In this document: positions 53,874-63,328 of the stretch, piece after piece
How the letters are laid out: each line of letters opens with the position of its first letter
Numbering within the stretch: the first letter of the stretch is position 1
DNA from: Salininema proteolyticum
Lineage (GTDB): Bacteria > Actinomycetota > Actinomycetes > Mycobacteriales > Micromonosporaceae
Length of the DNA: 64,000 nt
Assembly (NCBI RefSeq): GCF_042685645.1
Contig: NZ_JBHUNX010000001.1
Span: 620,001 to 684,000 of the forward strand
Direction: 5' to 3'
Translations under genes and position numbers: made by a program
Notes under the pieces: generated by a model
Seen by the model: only the letters and a program-made list of their open reading frames with translations
The model's database searches: none
Told to the model about the DNA's origin: nothing

Positions 53874-53993
53874 GATTCGTCCCTTTCGGGTCGCCGTGTC
53901 GGGGTTACCTCCATGAGACTCCTCGCCGGGCCGCCGGGATCCCTCCGTTGCCGAACCGTTGCCCGCGGGCGACGGAACGACATCGAATCGCGA

Positions 53994-54749
53994 CTATTTC
54001 GTGTCGCGGCGGAAGATCTTGCGCCCCAGCCACACCAGCGGGTCGTAGCGGTCGCCCGCCACCCGCTCCTTCATGGGGATGATCGCGTTGTCGGTGATCT
54101 TGATGCCCTCCGGGCACACCTCCGTGCAGCACTTGGTGATATTGCAGTACCCAAGCCCCTGGTCGTCCTGTGCCTCCGCACCGCGGTCGTCCCTCGCGTC
54201 GAGCGGGTGCATATCCAGCTCGGCCGAGCGGATGAACAGGCGCGGGCCGGAGAACGCCTCCTTGTTGTCCTCGTGGTCGCGCACCACGTGGCACGTGTTC
54301 TGGCACAGGAAGCACTCGATGCACTTGCGGAACTCCTGCGAGCGCTCCACGTCCACCTGCTGCATCCGCGCCTCGCCCGGCGCGAGGCCGGACGGATGCT
54401 CGTACGAGGGCATGGCGCGCGCCTTCTCGTAGTTGAACGACACGTCGGTCACCAAGTCGCGCACCACCGGGAACGTCCGCAGCGGCGTGACGGTCACCGT
54501 CTCGTCGGGCTCGAACACCGACATGCGCGTCATGCACATCAGGCGCGGACGCCCGTTGACCTCCGCCGAACACGACCCGCACTTGCCCGCCTTGCAGTTC
54601 CAGCGCGCGGCCAGGTCGGGCGCCTGCTCGGCCTGGATGCGGTGCACCACGTCCAGGACGACCTCGCCCTCGCGGACCTCCACCTCGAAGGAGGCCAGAT
54701 CGCCCCCCGAGTCGTCGCCCCGCCAGATCTTGAACTCCCTGGTGCCCAT
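53994..54749 (-). CDS. sdhB: Succinate dehydrogenase / fumarate reductase iron-sulfur subunit
   Basis: A 251-residue subunit. The 2Fe-2S cluster motif is NCKAGKCGSCSAEVNG and later C; the two C-terminal clusters use CIECFLCQNTCH and CNITKCCTEVCPEG. It transfers electrons from the flavoprotein to the membrane subunit. It overlaps sdhA by one base (TGATG). Confidence 0.96.
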   Translation of the reverse strand: MGTREFKIWRGDDSGGDLASFEVEVREGEVVLDVVHRIQAEQAPDLAARWNCKAGKCGSCSAEVNGRPRLMCMTRMSVFEPDETVTVTPLRTFPVVRDLVTDVSFNYEKARAMPSYEHPSGLAPGEARMQQVDVERSQEFRKCIECFLCQNTCHVVRDHEDNKEAFSGPRLFIRSAELDMHPLDARDDRGAEAQDDQGLGYCNITKCCTEVCPEGIKITDNAIIPMKERVAGDRYDPLVWLGRKIFRRDTK

Positions 54750-56638
54750 CACTCCTGCCCTTCCTCTCCGTCGCCGCCGTACTCCTCGGGCGTCATGTAC
54801 TTCGCCAGCTCCTCCTCGTCGAACAGGCGCCGCAACTCCGCCGGAATCTCCGGGACCGGCTTGCGCTCCAGAGAGATCCCGTCCTCGCCGAGGCTCGCCA
54901 CCAGATTGACCTTGCGCCACTCCGGATCCATGCCCGGCGCGTCGTCGCGGGTGTGCCCACCGCGCGACTCCTTGCGCATGAGCGCGGCCTTCGCCGTGGC
55001 CATGGAGCACAGCCACATGTTGCGCACGTCGAGCGCCAAGTGCCAGCCCGGGTTGTAGGCCCTGCCGCCCCCGATCGCGGCGTTCTCCACCGTCTCCCGG
55101 AGGTCCTCCAGCATCTTGACGGCCTCCACCAGCTCCGACTCGCGGCGGATGATGCCCACCAGCCTGCCGTTGACCTTCTGCAGCTCCGCCTGGACCTCGT
55201 AGGGATTGAGGCCGTCGTTCGCGAAGGGCCGCAGGGCGTTCTCCACCGCCTCGGCGATCTTCCCGTCGCTGACGCGCGCCTCGGAGGCGTTGGCGGCGAA
55301 ATCGGCCGCGTGCTCTCCGGAACGCTTGCCGAAGACCAGCAGATCGGATAGCGAATTGCCGCCCAGGCGATTGGAACCGTGCATGCCGCCGGACACCTCG
55401 CCCGACGCGAAGAGCCCCGGCACGGACGACTGGGCGCTGTCGGCGTCGACCTCGACCCCGCCCATCACGTAGTGGCACGTCGGCCCCACCTCCATCGGCT
55501 CCGCCGTAATGTCCACATCCGCCAGCTCCTTGAACTGGTGATGCATCGACGGCAGCTTCCGGCGGATGAACTCCTCGCTGCGCCGCGACGCGATGTCCAG
55601 GTAGACGCCCCCGTTGGCGGTGCCGCGCCCCTCCTTGACCTCCGAGTTGATCGCTCGGGCGACCTCGTCGCGGGGGAGCAGCTCGGGAGGGCGCCGGTTA
55701 TGGTCCGGATCCTCGTACCAGCGGTCGGCCTCCTCCTCGGTGGTGGCGTACTGCTCCTTGAAGACGTCCGGGACGTAGCGGAACATGAAGCGCTCGCCCT
55801 CGGAGTTCTTCAGGACGCCCCCGTCGCCGCGAACCGACTCGGTCACCAGGATGCCGCGGACGGAGGCAGGCCAGACCATGCCCGTCGGGTGGAACTGGAT
55901 GAACTCCATGTTGATCACGTCGGCCCCGGCCCGGAGCGCCAGAGCGTGTCCGTCCCCCGTGTACTCCCAGGAGTTCGACGTGACCTTATAGGACCGTCCG
56001 ATGCCGCCTGTGGCGAGCACGACGGCCGGGGCGTCGACGGCGAAGAAGCGCCCCGAGGCCCGGCGGTAGCCCACCGCGCCGGAGATCGCGCCTCCCTCCA
56101 CGACCAGGTCGGTCACTGTCGTCTCGTCGAGGACGCGGATGGTCTGCTCGCTGCCCCGGCGCTCGTCGTCCTGCTGCAGGGCGACGATCTTCTGCTGCAT
56201 GGTGCGGATGAGCTCCAGACCCGTCCGGTCTCCCACGTGCGCGAGGCGCGGGTACTCGTGGCCCCCGAAGTTGCGCTGGCTGATCCGGCCGTCCGGGGTG
56301 CGGTCGAACAGGGCGCCGTAGGTCTCCAGCTCCCAGATCCGCTCGGGCGCCTCCTTGGCGTGCAGCTCGGCCATCCGGTAGTTGTTGAGGAACTTGCCGC
56401 CGCGCATGGTGTCGCGGAAATGGACCTTCCAATCGTCGTTGGAGTTCACGTTCCCCATCGCCGCGGCCGCCCCGCCCTCGGCCATGACCGTGTGGGCCTT
56501 GCCGAAGAGGGACTTGGAGACGACCAGGACGTCGGCGCCCCGAAGGCGGGCCTCCACCGCCGCGCGCAGCCCCGCACCGCCGGCGCCGATGACCAGCACG
56601 TCGCAGTGGAGCCGGTCGATGTCGTATTTGCTGTCCAC
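54749..56638 (-). CDS. sdhA: Succinate dehydrogenase / fumarate reductase flavoprotein subunit
   Basis: A 629-residue FAD enzyme. FAD motif VLVIGAGGAGLRAAVEARLRG, flavinylation region with His in SLFGKAHTVMAEGGAAAAMG, active-site FIQFHPTGM and catalytic region HYVMGGVEV, and NSLSDLLVFGKRSG are all present. It forms the soluble complex with sdhB and is anchored by the upstream cytochrome b-type subunit. It is 9 bases from sdhC. Confidence 0.97.
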   Translation of the reverse strand: MDSKYDIDRLHCDVLVIGAGGAGLRAAVEARLRGADVLVVSKSLFGKAHTVMAEGGAAAAMGNVNSNDDWKVHFRDTMRGGKFLNNYRMAELHAKEAPERIWELETYGALFDRTPDGRISQRNFGGHEYPRLAHVGDRTGLELIRTMQQKIVALQQDDERRGSEQTIRVLDETTVTDLVVEGGAISGAVGYRRASGRFFAVDAPAVVLATGGIGRSYKVTSNSWEYTGDGHALALRAGADVINMEFIQFHPTGMVWPASVRGILVTESVRGDGGVLKNSEGERFMFRYVPDVFKEQYATTEEEADRWYEDPDHNRRPPELLPRDEVARAINSEVKEGRGTANGGVYLDIASRRSEEFIRRKLPSMHHQFKELADVDITAEPMEVGPTCHYVMGGVEVDADSAQSSVPGLFASGEVSGGMHGSNRLGGNSLSDLLVFGKRSGEHAADFAANASEARVSDGKIAEAVENALRPFANDGLNPYEVQAELQKVNGRLVGIIRRESELVEAVKMLEDLRETVENAAIGGGRAYNPGWHLALDVRNMWLCSMATAKAALMRKESRGGHTRDDAPGMDPEWRKVNLVASLGEDGISLERKPVPEIPAELRRLFDEEELAKYMTPEEYGGDGEEGQE

Positions 56639-56647
56639 AGTTCCTCC

Positions 56648-57466
56648 TCAGCCTATGAAGCGCGGGTCGTCGAACCAGCCGGCGGCGACGGCCATGATGT
56701 AGAAGTCGGTGACCGCAAGGGACAAGAGCGTTATCCAGGCGAAGAACATGTGGCGTGCGTTGAGCTTCGACGTCATCGTCCACAGGCGGTAGCGGATCGG
56801 GTTGCGGGAGAAGTGGGTGAGCCTGCCGCCCATGATGTGGCGGCAGGAGTGGCAGCCCAGCGTGTAGCACCACAGCAGGGCCACGTTCGCCCACAGGACC
56901 AGATTGCCAAGCCCCAGGCCGAAACCCGTCGGCGACCGCATCGCCAAGACGGCGTCGACCGTGTTGATAAGGGAGATGGCGAAGGCCGCGTAGAAGAAGT
57001 AACGGTGCGAGTTCTGCCAGATCAGCGGGAAGCGGCTCTCCCCCTTGTAGGAGCGGTGGCCGTCCGGGACCGCGCACGCCGGCGGCGAGAGCCAGAACGA
57101 ACGGTAGTAGGCGCGCCGGTAGTAGTAGCAGGTGAAGCGGAACAGCAGCAGGAACGGCAGGGACACCGCCGCGAAGGGCAGGAGCGGGCTGTCGGGCAGG
57201 AAACGGCCCATGAGGGCGGCCTCCGCGTCGCAGCCCTGCGAGACGCACGGCGAGTAGAACGGCGTCAGGTAGTGGTACTCGGGCACGAAATAGGCGCCCT
57301 GGTAGAAGACTCGTGCGGTCGCGTAGACGAGCCACGCGGTGATCCCCAGGACCGTCAGCAGCGGGGCGAGCCACCACCGGTCCTTCCGCAGCGTCTCCTC
57401 TCCCACCGCCGCTCGGGGCGGGGATGAGACCGCCGGTCGTTCTTCGGGCTCGGCCGATCTGGTCAT
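56648..57466 (-). CDS. sdhC: Succinate dehydrogenase cytochrome b-type membrane subunit
   Basis: A 272-residue membrane anchor with about six helices and His residues in the helices (IWQNSHRYFFYAAFAIS; LGCHSCRHIMGGRL; LNARHMFFAWITLL), suited to heme ligation. It resembles the actinobacterial Sdh1-type single anchor. It is the first gene of the sdhCAB operon. Symbol is by position; the anchor may be called sdhC or sdhCD. Confidence 0.85.
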   Translation of the reverse strand: MTRSAEPEERPAVSSPPRAAVGEETLRKDRWWLAPLLTVLGITAWLVYATARVFYQGAYFVPEYHYLTPFYSPCVSQGCDAEAALMGRFLPDSPLLPFAAVSLPFLLLFRFTCYYYRRAYYRSFWLSPPACAVPDGHRSYKGESRFPLIWQNSHRYFFYAAFAISLINTVDAVLAMRSPTGFGLGLGNLVLWANVALLWCYTLGCHSCRHIMGGRLTHFSRNPIRYRLWTMTSKLNARHMFFAWITLLSLAVTDFYIMAVAAGWFDDPRFIG

Positions 57467-57624
57467 AGTGATGCACTCCTATGTGCGATTTTCGACTCAA
57501 TGCGCAGAATATCGCCGGACATATGATCTACGTCAATGGGGTTGCTCACAATAGCAGGATACGGCCCGACTTGCCTGGTAGCGTTGGTCCGTTCCGGAGT
57601 CGGCGTCTAGGTTAAGGTGGACGC

Positions 57625-58551
57625 ATGTCCGAACAGGGAAGTCGTTCCACCTCGTCCGCCGAGAACCCGCCGGAGTCCGGCGGCGTCCTCTTCGTCCACG
57701 CGCATCCCGACGACGAGACCGTCGCGACCGGGGCGACCGTCGCGCACTACGCGTCCGACCCCTCCGTCCACGTCACCGTCGTCACCTGCACTCTCGGCGA
57801 AGAGGGCGAGGTGCGCGTCCCCGCGCTCGCCGGACTCGCGGCGCAGCAGGCCGACCAGCTCGGCGGCTGGCGTCTCAGCGAGTACCGGGACGCCATGCGC
57901 GAACTCGGCGTGACCGACTGGAACTTCCTCGGCGGGATCGGCCGGTGGCGCGACTCCGGCATGATGGGGGAGCGGACCAACGACCATCCGCACTGCTTCT
58001 GGCAGGCCGACATCGACTACGCCGCCGCCGACCTCGTGCGGATCGTGCGCGACCGCCGTCCGCGCGTCCTGGTCACCTACGACGCCAACGGCGACTACGG
58101 GCACCCCGACCACATTCAGGCGCACCGCGTCGCCATGCGGGCCGCCGACCTGGCCGCCGACCCCGACTGGCGGCCCGAACTCGGCGAAGCTCACGAGATC
58201 GCCAAGGTCTACTGGAAGGCCCTGCCCAAGAGCGTCATGCGCCTGGGATTCGACCGGCTCCACAACTCGACGGACAATCCCTTCGCCGCCGTCGACGACC
58301 CCGACGACATTCCCTTCGCCACTCCCGACGCGGAGATCAGCGCGCAGGTCCGCGCCTCCAAGGAGAGCGGGGACCGCAAGATCGCCGCCATGCACTGCTA
58401 CAAGACCCAGATCGCCGACAACGACTGGCTCTGGGTGCTGACGGCGACGCTGGATGACGAGACGTGCACGACGGAGTACTACCGGCTTGCCAAGGGGAAG
58501 AAGGGTGAGGGTTCCGGCGAGCACGGCTGGGAATCCGGCCTGATGGGATAG
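57625..58551 (+). CDS. mshB: Mycothiol biosynthesis deacetylase MshB
   Basis: A 308-residue LmbE-family zinc deacetylase. It has FVHAHPDDETVATGAT (zinc His and Asp), YDANGDYGHPDHIQAHR (zinc His) and length typical of MshB, which removes acetate from N-acetylglucosaminyl-inositol during mycothiol synthesis. Mca amidase is the close alternative. It is divergent from sdhCAB. Confidence 0.9.
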   Translation: MSEQGSRSTSSAENPPESGGVLFVHAHPDDETVATGATVAHYASDPSVHVTVVTCTLGEEGEVRVPALAGLAAQQADQLGGWRLSEYRDAMRELGVTDWNFLGGIGRWRDSGMMGERTNDHPHCFWQADIDYAAADLVRIVRDRRPRVLVTYDANGDYGHPDHIQAHRVAMRAADLAADPDWRPELGEAHEIAKVYWKALPKSVMRLGFDRLHNSTDNPFAAVDDPDDIPFATPDAEISAQVRASKESGDRKIAAMHCYKTQIADNDWLWVLTATLDDETCTTEYYRLAKGKKGEGSGEHGWESGLMG

Positions 58552-58762
58552 CGAATCCCTCCGAACATTGATGGATACCGGAGCTCGAGGTGGTTTCCGG
58601 GCGGGCGGCCGTGCGGCGCCCGCATTCCTGTGAAAAGCTCCCGGACAACTATCGGTCCGTACTTGAAGATGCTTTGCAGGCGAGGAGGCGGCGACCGGAA
58701 CCGCTCCCGGACTACCGCCTCCTTGCCCTGCCGATTCGCCTGAACTAACGACGGTCTCCGCC

Positions 58763-59485
58763 TCAGCCCAGGGCGTTGAAGACGGCCTCAGGCCTATCCC
58801 GCTCGGCGACCAGTTTCCATGCGCCATCCGCGATCTCGTCCGGGTTCAGGGAGAACTTCGCGGGGTCGCCCATCGACTCCGCGTTGGCCTCGAGCGTCCG
58901 GTAGATGTCGCTGCGCTCGATCGCCCCTCCGATGGTGAGGGCGCCCGCGTAGACGCCCGTCCCGGCGAGCCCGGCGTTGAGCGTGGTGGCGTAGTTGCGC
59001 ATGGCGGCGCTGATGACCGCGAGGGAACCGATCTGGGGCATCGGGGTGATGGAGCCGATGCCGGTGGCGAAGAGGAGGGCGCCGTTCCCGCGCTCCACCA
59101 TTCCTGGCAGGACCTTCGCCACCGCGTCCATGGCGCGGTAGACGGTCTCCATCTGCTGCCCGGCGTCCTTGCTGTCCATTTCGGTGATCGGCACCGGATT
59201 CCCCGCGTTCGGAGCCCCGGGCCCGTAGTAGACCGCGTCGACGGTGCCGAAACGGGCGGATATCTCGTCGAGCACGGCTTCGAGGCCGTCGCGGTCCATC
59301 AGGTCGGCGGTGAAGGACTCCGCTTCGACGCCGGCGCTCCGCAGGGACGAGAGGTAGCCCGAGTGCCGGTCGGCAGAGCGGGAGACCAGGGCGACTGAAT
59401 AGCCCTCTTTCCCGAATCGGTGGGCCAGGGACATGCCCAGGCCCGGTCCGGCGCCCAGGATGACGGCGGTAGGGGAGTTCGACAT
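58763..59485 (-). CDS. SDR-fold protein lacking the catalytic Tyr-Lys pair
   Basis: A 240-residue Rossmann protein. The nucleotide motif is AVILGAGPGLGMSLAHRFG. At the position of the SDR catalytic Tyr-x3-Lys it reads GSLAVISAAMRNYA, with neither residue, so activity as a classical reductase is doubtful. Its promoter region holds twin operators, and it is divergent from a TetR regulator that probably represses it. Confidence 0.82.
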   Translation of the reverse strand: MSNSPTAVILGAGPGLGMSLAHRFGKEGYSVALVSRSADRHSGYLSSLRSAGVEAESFTADLMDRDGLEAVLDEISARFGTVDAVYYGPGAPNAGNPVPITEMDSKDAGQQMETVYRAMDAVAKVLPGMVERGNGALLFATGIGSITPMPQIGSLAVISAAMRNYATTLNAGLAGTGVYAGALTIGGAIERSDIYRTLEANAESMGDPAKFSLNPDEIADGAWKLVAERDRPEAVFNALG

Positions 59486-59508
59486 GGGTGGGTTCCTTTC
59501 GCGAGATT

Positions 59509-59568
59509 AAATTGAGGGTTCCCTCAACTTGCTCCGACGGTACCACAAGTTGAGAGGACCCTCGACTT
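59509..59568. promoter_or_regulatory. Twin TetR operators between divergent genes
   Basis: Two 22-bp sites share AArTTGAG-n6-CTCrACTT: 59509-59530 (AAATTGAG, CTCAACTT) and 59547-59568 (AAGTTGAG, CTCGACTT). They are 38 bases apart centre to centre and lie between the SDR start (59485) and the TetR start (59583), well placed to repress both. Confidence 0.75.
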
Positions 59569-59582
59569 TGTAGAATGGGGGC

Positions 59583-60140
59583 ATGCCCGCTGAGAAAAGG
59601 CCCCGGCGCTCCGACGCCCTGCGAAACCGCGACAAGCTGCTGTCCACCGCCGTCGAGCTCCTCTCCGCGCGCGGCCTCGACGTTCCGATGGACGAGGTCG
59701 CCCGACAGGCCGGTGTGAGCATCGGAACCCTCTACAACCACTTCCCGACCCGACAAGACCTCTACGACGCGATCCTCCCCGGGCGCCTGGCCGCGTTCGA
59801 GAAAATCGCCGAGACCGCTTTGGCGGAGGAGGACCCCTGGCGGGCCTTCACCGGATACCTGGACGACCTCTTCTCCATGCAGGCGGGGGACCGCGGCCTC
59901 AACGACACCATGTCGCGCCGCTACTTCCTCAGCGACGAGGTGGACGAGATCTGCCGGCGCGGCTTCGACCAGGCGGTGCTGATATTCGAGCGGGCCAAGG
60001 CCGCCGGGAGGCTCCGCCCGGACTTCGAGGCCCAGGACCTGGCGATGCTCGTCTGGGCCGTCTCGCAGCTGATCCGGGAATCCGCCGACTGGCGCCGCTT
60101 CCTGGACCTTCATATAGGCGGGCTGCGGGTCGGGGATTGA
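59583..60140 (+). CDS. TetR-family repressor
   Basis: A 185-residue repressor: RNRDKLLSTAVELLSARG, MDEVARQAGVSIGTLYNHFPTRQDLYDAI is the canonical helix-turn-helix (residues 12-58). The C-terminal ligand domain is ordinary. It is divergent from the SDR gene and almost certainly binds the twin operators in the intervening sequence. Confidence 0.9.
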   Translation: MPAEKRPRRSDALRNRDKLLSTAVELLSARGLDVPMDEVARQAGVSIGTLYNHFPTRQDLYDAILPGRLAAFEKIAETALAEEDPWRAFTGYLDDLFSMQAGDRGLNDTMSRRYFLSDEVDEICRRGFDQAVLIFERAKAAGRLRPDFEAQDLAMLVWAVSQLIRESADWRRFLDLHIGGLRVGD

Positions 60141-60607
60141 GGGAAACTCGGCGGCTCGAGACCGACAGGCCGTCGGCGAGCGGGAAACCGGTGGTGCGTG
60201 GCCGCAAGGCGTAGGAACTCCTCTGAGAGTCGTTGGGGGAGCGGCCGTCGGGATCGGCTGACTCCAGCCGGGAGGGCGGCATTCCGGTGGTGACGGCGGC
60301 CTCGGGGAAAGGTTGCGGGGAATTTACGTGATATACCCTCCAGTAATCGAATACAGCTCATTCTGTTTATGGATACCGACTAGACTGTTCAGGCTTCCGT
60401 CCTACGGGCGGAAGCCTGAAATCCTTTCCATGACGGCCACTGCGATCGAATCGTCACAACCGGAGCGGACCTGCCGGCCTGCTTTCCCCCGCACGGTTCG
60501 ACCCGGTCACTGCCGCTGTGAAAGGCGACCCCCGACTGCTCCGAAGGCTCTGCGACGGTGCTCCGCTACGGTTCGGCAGTCCTCCGGTGAGAATGAGAGA
60601 GCCCCGA
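60141..60607. other. Gene-free region with a terminator
   Basis: About 470 bases without a credible gene. A terminator hairpin lies at 60388-60420. The part before it (about 60290-60380) is relatively AT-rich. No promoter could be fixed for the downstream glycosyltransferase. Confidence 0.5.
60388..60420 (+). terminator. Terminator hairpin downstream of the TetR gene
   Basis: Perfect 12-bp arms TTCAGGCTTCCG (60388-60399) and CGGAAGCCTGAA (60409-60420), followed by ATCCTTTCC. It is about 250 bases from the TetR stop, so it may end another short transcript. Confidence 0.7.
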
Positions 60608-62422
60608 ATGTCCCGCAACGATGTGAAGCGGTCCCTTCCCCGTGAACCGATCTACGGTCTGACATGGACGATCCCCGACAATTTCGGAGGGTTGACGAGC
60701 GTCCTTCTGCACCGCAGTTCCACCTTCGCCCGGCTGGGTCGTCGCCGGGTGGACATTCTTACCCTGGCCTACGGCCTGGACGTGCGCGCCCGTGAACGCG
60801 AGCTGCGAGAGACGGGCCGACTGGCGAAGAAGGCGCGGCTGCGCAACCTCTGGAAAGAGCTGGCGAACCTATCCGATCGGAAACTCGCCAAGGGGTTCGC
60901 CGCGAACGACCACACGTTCGACGAACCGACAGACCTCCTTTCGTATGAAGGAGCGGGAACGACGAAGCGCCTCGCCGCCGACGGCACCGTGCTTCAGATC
61001 GACTATTTCCGCCGCAATGGGACGCGTCTGGTGTCGGACCGCCGCGATGTCAAGAAACGCGGCACCGTCGGCGGCCGTAGACTGACTCTCTTCTCGAGGA
61101 AGGGCGCGGTGTTGAACCAGTGGACCCGGGCCACGGGCCTGTACTTCGCCTGGTTCGACCACGTGATGGGTACCGGTCCGGCGTACTTGATCAACGACTC
61201 TCAGTTCGTAGGCGGCTTCCTGCACAACTACCGGCGCCCCGACGTCACCACCGTCCAGGTCCTGCACAATTCGCATCTGGACCACGGTGCGGAGGACTCG
61301 TTCGGCAGGTTGGCGGGCCACATGGTCAAGACGGTCAAGGGGCTCGGCTCCTACGATCTGGTGGCGCCATTGACGGCACGGCAGGCCGGCGAGCTCGACG
61401 AGGCCCGCCTGGCCGGCGGGAACATGATCCCGATCCCCAACTCCCGCACCCTCGACGAGCGGCCCGACGTCGGAGAGCGGGACAGGAACGACGGGATCAT
61501 GGTGGCACGGCTGACCTATCAGAAGCGGATCGAGCACGCGGTCGAGGCCTTCGCCAAAGTGCGGGCCGACGGCGGCGAGGCGAGGGTCCGCATATTCGGT
61601 GACGGCCGCCTCCGGGAGAACGTGGAGCGGCAGATCGAAGAACTCGACGCCACCCCGTACGTGACCCTGATGGGCCACCGCACCGACGTCAAGGAGCATT
61701 TCCACCGGGCCTCCTTCAGCGTCCTGTCCAGCCGCTTCGAGGGCCTGCCCCTGGTGCTCGTCGAGGGCATGGGGGCCGGGTGCATCCCGATCGCCTACGA
61801 CGTGCGCTACGGGGCCGGCGACATCATCACGCATGGCGTAGACGGGTTCCTGGTACCCGCCGGGGACGTCGACGCCCTCGCCGCCACCATCGCCGAAGTC
61901 TCCACCCTGCCGGAGGACAGGCTGCGGGAACTGCGCCGCAACGCACGCGAACGGGCCGCGGACTTCAGCGACGAAGCGGTCACCCGCGAGTGGGGAGCGG
62001 CGCTGGCCGAGGCACGCGACCGGAAACGGGCGCTAAAGAGCCCGAAGGGGAAGGCCGTTCTCGACAACCTGCGGGCCAAGCAGTCGGAGCTCGTCTTCGA
62101 GGGGCGGATCGCCGACGGCGCCGAGTTGAACGGGGCCACGGTGTATCTCTCCTGGTCGGCGCGCGGGCTTCCGGTGTACGGGCGCATTCCGGCGACCGTG
62201 CGAGAGGAGGCCGGATCCGGGCTCGCGTTCGAGGCACGGTGGCCTGTAGAGCGCTCCCGTCCGGTCGGGAGCGGTGTCCTGGACTTCGACGTCGAGGTCG
62301 AGGTCCCCGGCGGGTTCGCCCGCATGCGCTTGTGCGCCTCCGAAATGCTGGACGCGGAGGCTGTCGAGAACCTGGAGCCGTACGTGACCGTGAAGGGCAA
62401 TGTCAGCGTGAAGGCACTCTAG
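60608..62422 (+). CDS. GT4 glycosyltransferase (TagE/TarM-like)
   Basis: A 604-residue protein. The GT4 C-terminal domain has GIMVARLTYQKRIEHAVEAF, VRIFGDGRLRENVERQI and the E-x7-E motif in SSRFEGLPLVLVEGMGAG, followed by a beta-rich tail (LSWSARGLPVYGRIPATV). The N-terminal region (GLTWTIPDNFGGLTSVLLHR, HNSHLDHG) resembles poly(glycerol-phosphate) alpha-glucosyltransferases. A role in wall teichoic-acid-like polymer decoration is inferred. ATG 60608 is chosen; ATG 60593 is close. Confidence 0.82.
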   Translation: MSRNDVKRSLPREPIYGLTWTIPDNFGGLTSVLLHRSSTFARLGRRRVDILTLAYGLDVRARERELRETGRLAKKARLRNLWKELANLSDRKLAKGFAANDHTFDEPTDLLSYEGAGTTKRLAADGTVLQIDYFRRNGTRLVSDRRDVKKRGTVGGRRLTLFSRKGAVLNQWTRATGLYFAWFDHVMGTGPAYLINDSQFVGGFLHNYRRPDVTTVQVLHNSHLDHGAEDSFGRLAGHMVKTVKGLGSYDLVAPLTARQAGELDEARLAGGNMIPIPNSRTLDERPDVGERDRNDGIMVARLTYQKRIEHAVEAFAKVRADGGEARVRIFGDGRLRENVERQIEELDATPYVTLMGHRTDVKEHFHRASFSVLSSRFEGLPLVLVEGMGAGCIPIAYDVRYGAGDIITHGVDGFLVPAGDVDALAATIAEVSTLPEDRLRELRRNARERAADFSDEAVTREWGAALAEARDRKRALKSPKGKAVLDNLRAKQSELVFEGRIADGAELNGATVYLSWSARGLPVYGRIPATVREEAGSGLAFEARWPVERSRPVGSGVLDFDVEVEVPGGFARMRLCASEMLDAEAVENLEPYVTVKGNVSVKAL

Positions 62423-62447
62423 CCCGCCGGCCCGGGGACGGTCGAGG

Positions 62448-63281
62448 TCACGAATCCCAAGTGGCCGTCTCCGGGGCGACGCCGTTGGCCTCCGCGTTGG
62501 CGAACAGCACCCGCCGCAGCCACTCCGCCAGGCCGGGGGCGAGCCCGTCGTAGTGCGCCGCGAATCCGGGGTCTTCGACGAACATGCGGCCCATGCACAC
62601 CTGCATCGCGTGGGTGCAGTCGAAGTAAGTCGACATCAGGGCGCGGTGCCGTTCCGCGAGCGCGTTGGCCTCCGCCGACCCCGGTTCGACGCCGGACCGC
62701 TTCGCCGCTGCCAGGTCCGCCTGAAAAGACTCGGTCGCTGCCGCGACATTCTCCCAGTCCGAAGGCGACAGCTCGGCGGCCCGCCGTGAGTACTGTTCCC
62801 ACTGGGCCGTCCGCCCCCAACGCTGTTCGGCCTCGTCGACCCATTCCGGCCGCCAGTCGTCTCCGAAGATCTCGACCTGCTGCTCGGGGCTGAGCCGCAT
62901 CCCCGAAGCCGAGGTCTCCAGCATCCGGTCCACCGCGCCCACCATCCGCCGCAGCCGCTCGATCTGCTCCAGCAGTTCGCGCCGCTGCCTGTGGAGGTGG
63001 TCGTTAGCGTCGGTGTCCGGGTCGTCGAGGATCCGGCCGATCTGGGCCAGCGGGAACCCCAGCTCCCGGTAGACCAGTACCCGGTGGAGGCGGGCCACGT
63101 CCTCGCCGGAGTAGACGCGGTATCCGGTCCGGGTGCGGCCGCCGGGCCGCACGAGTCCGATGGCGTCCCAGTGGTGCAGGGTCCGGACGCTCACGCCGAC
63201 CAGGCTCGCGGCCCGGCCGACGGTGAGGGCGTCCGCGGGATCGTCGGGGCCCGGCCCGGGCCGGGCGGCTTCGCCGGTCAT
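62448..63281 (-). CDS. MerR-family regulator with TipAS antibiotic-recognition domain
   Basis: A 277-residue protein. The MerR domain (LTVGRAASLVGVSVRTLHHWDAIGLVRP; YRVYSGEDVARLHRVLVYRELGFPL) is followed by a dimerisation coiled coil and a TipAS region of about 140 residues (DDWRPEWVDEAEQRWGRT; HRALMSTYFDCTHAMQVCMG). TipAS domains of TipAL bind thiopeptides and other cyclic peptides. It is 47 bases downstream of the VOC gene; a MerR-type promoter precedes both. Confidence 0.92.
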   Translation of the reverse strand: MTGEAARPGPGPDDPADALTVGRAASLVGVSVRTLHHWDAIGLVRPGGRTRTGYRVYSGEDVARLHRVLVYRELGFPLAQIGRILDDPDTDANDHLHRQRRELLEQIERLRRMVGAVDRMLETSASGMRLSPEQQVEIFGDDWRPEWVDEAEQRWGRTAQWEQYSRRAAELSPSDWENVAAATESFQADLAAAKRSGVEPGSAEANALAERHRALMSTYFDCTHAMQVCMGRMFVEDPGFAAHYDGLAPGLAEWLRRVLFANAEANGVAPETATWDS

Positions 63282-63328
63282 GGCACCAGTGTCGCACGCC
63301 CGCCCGGGGATCACGGCTGGCTCCCGCC

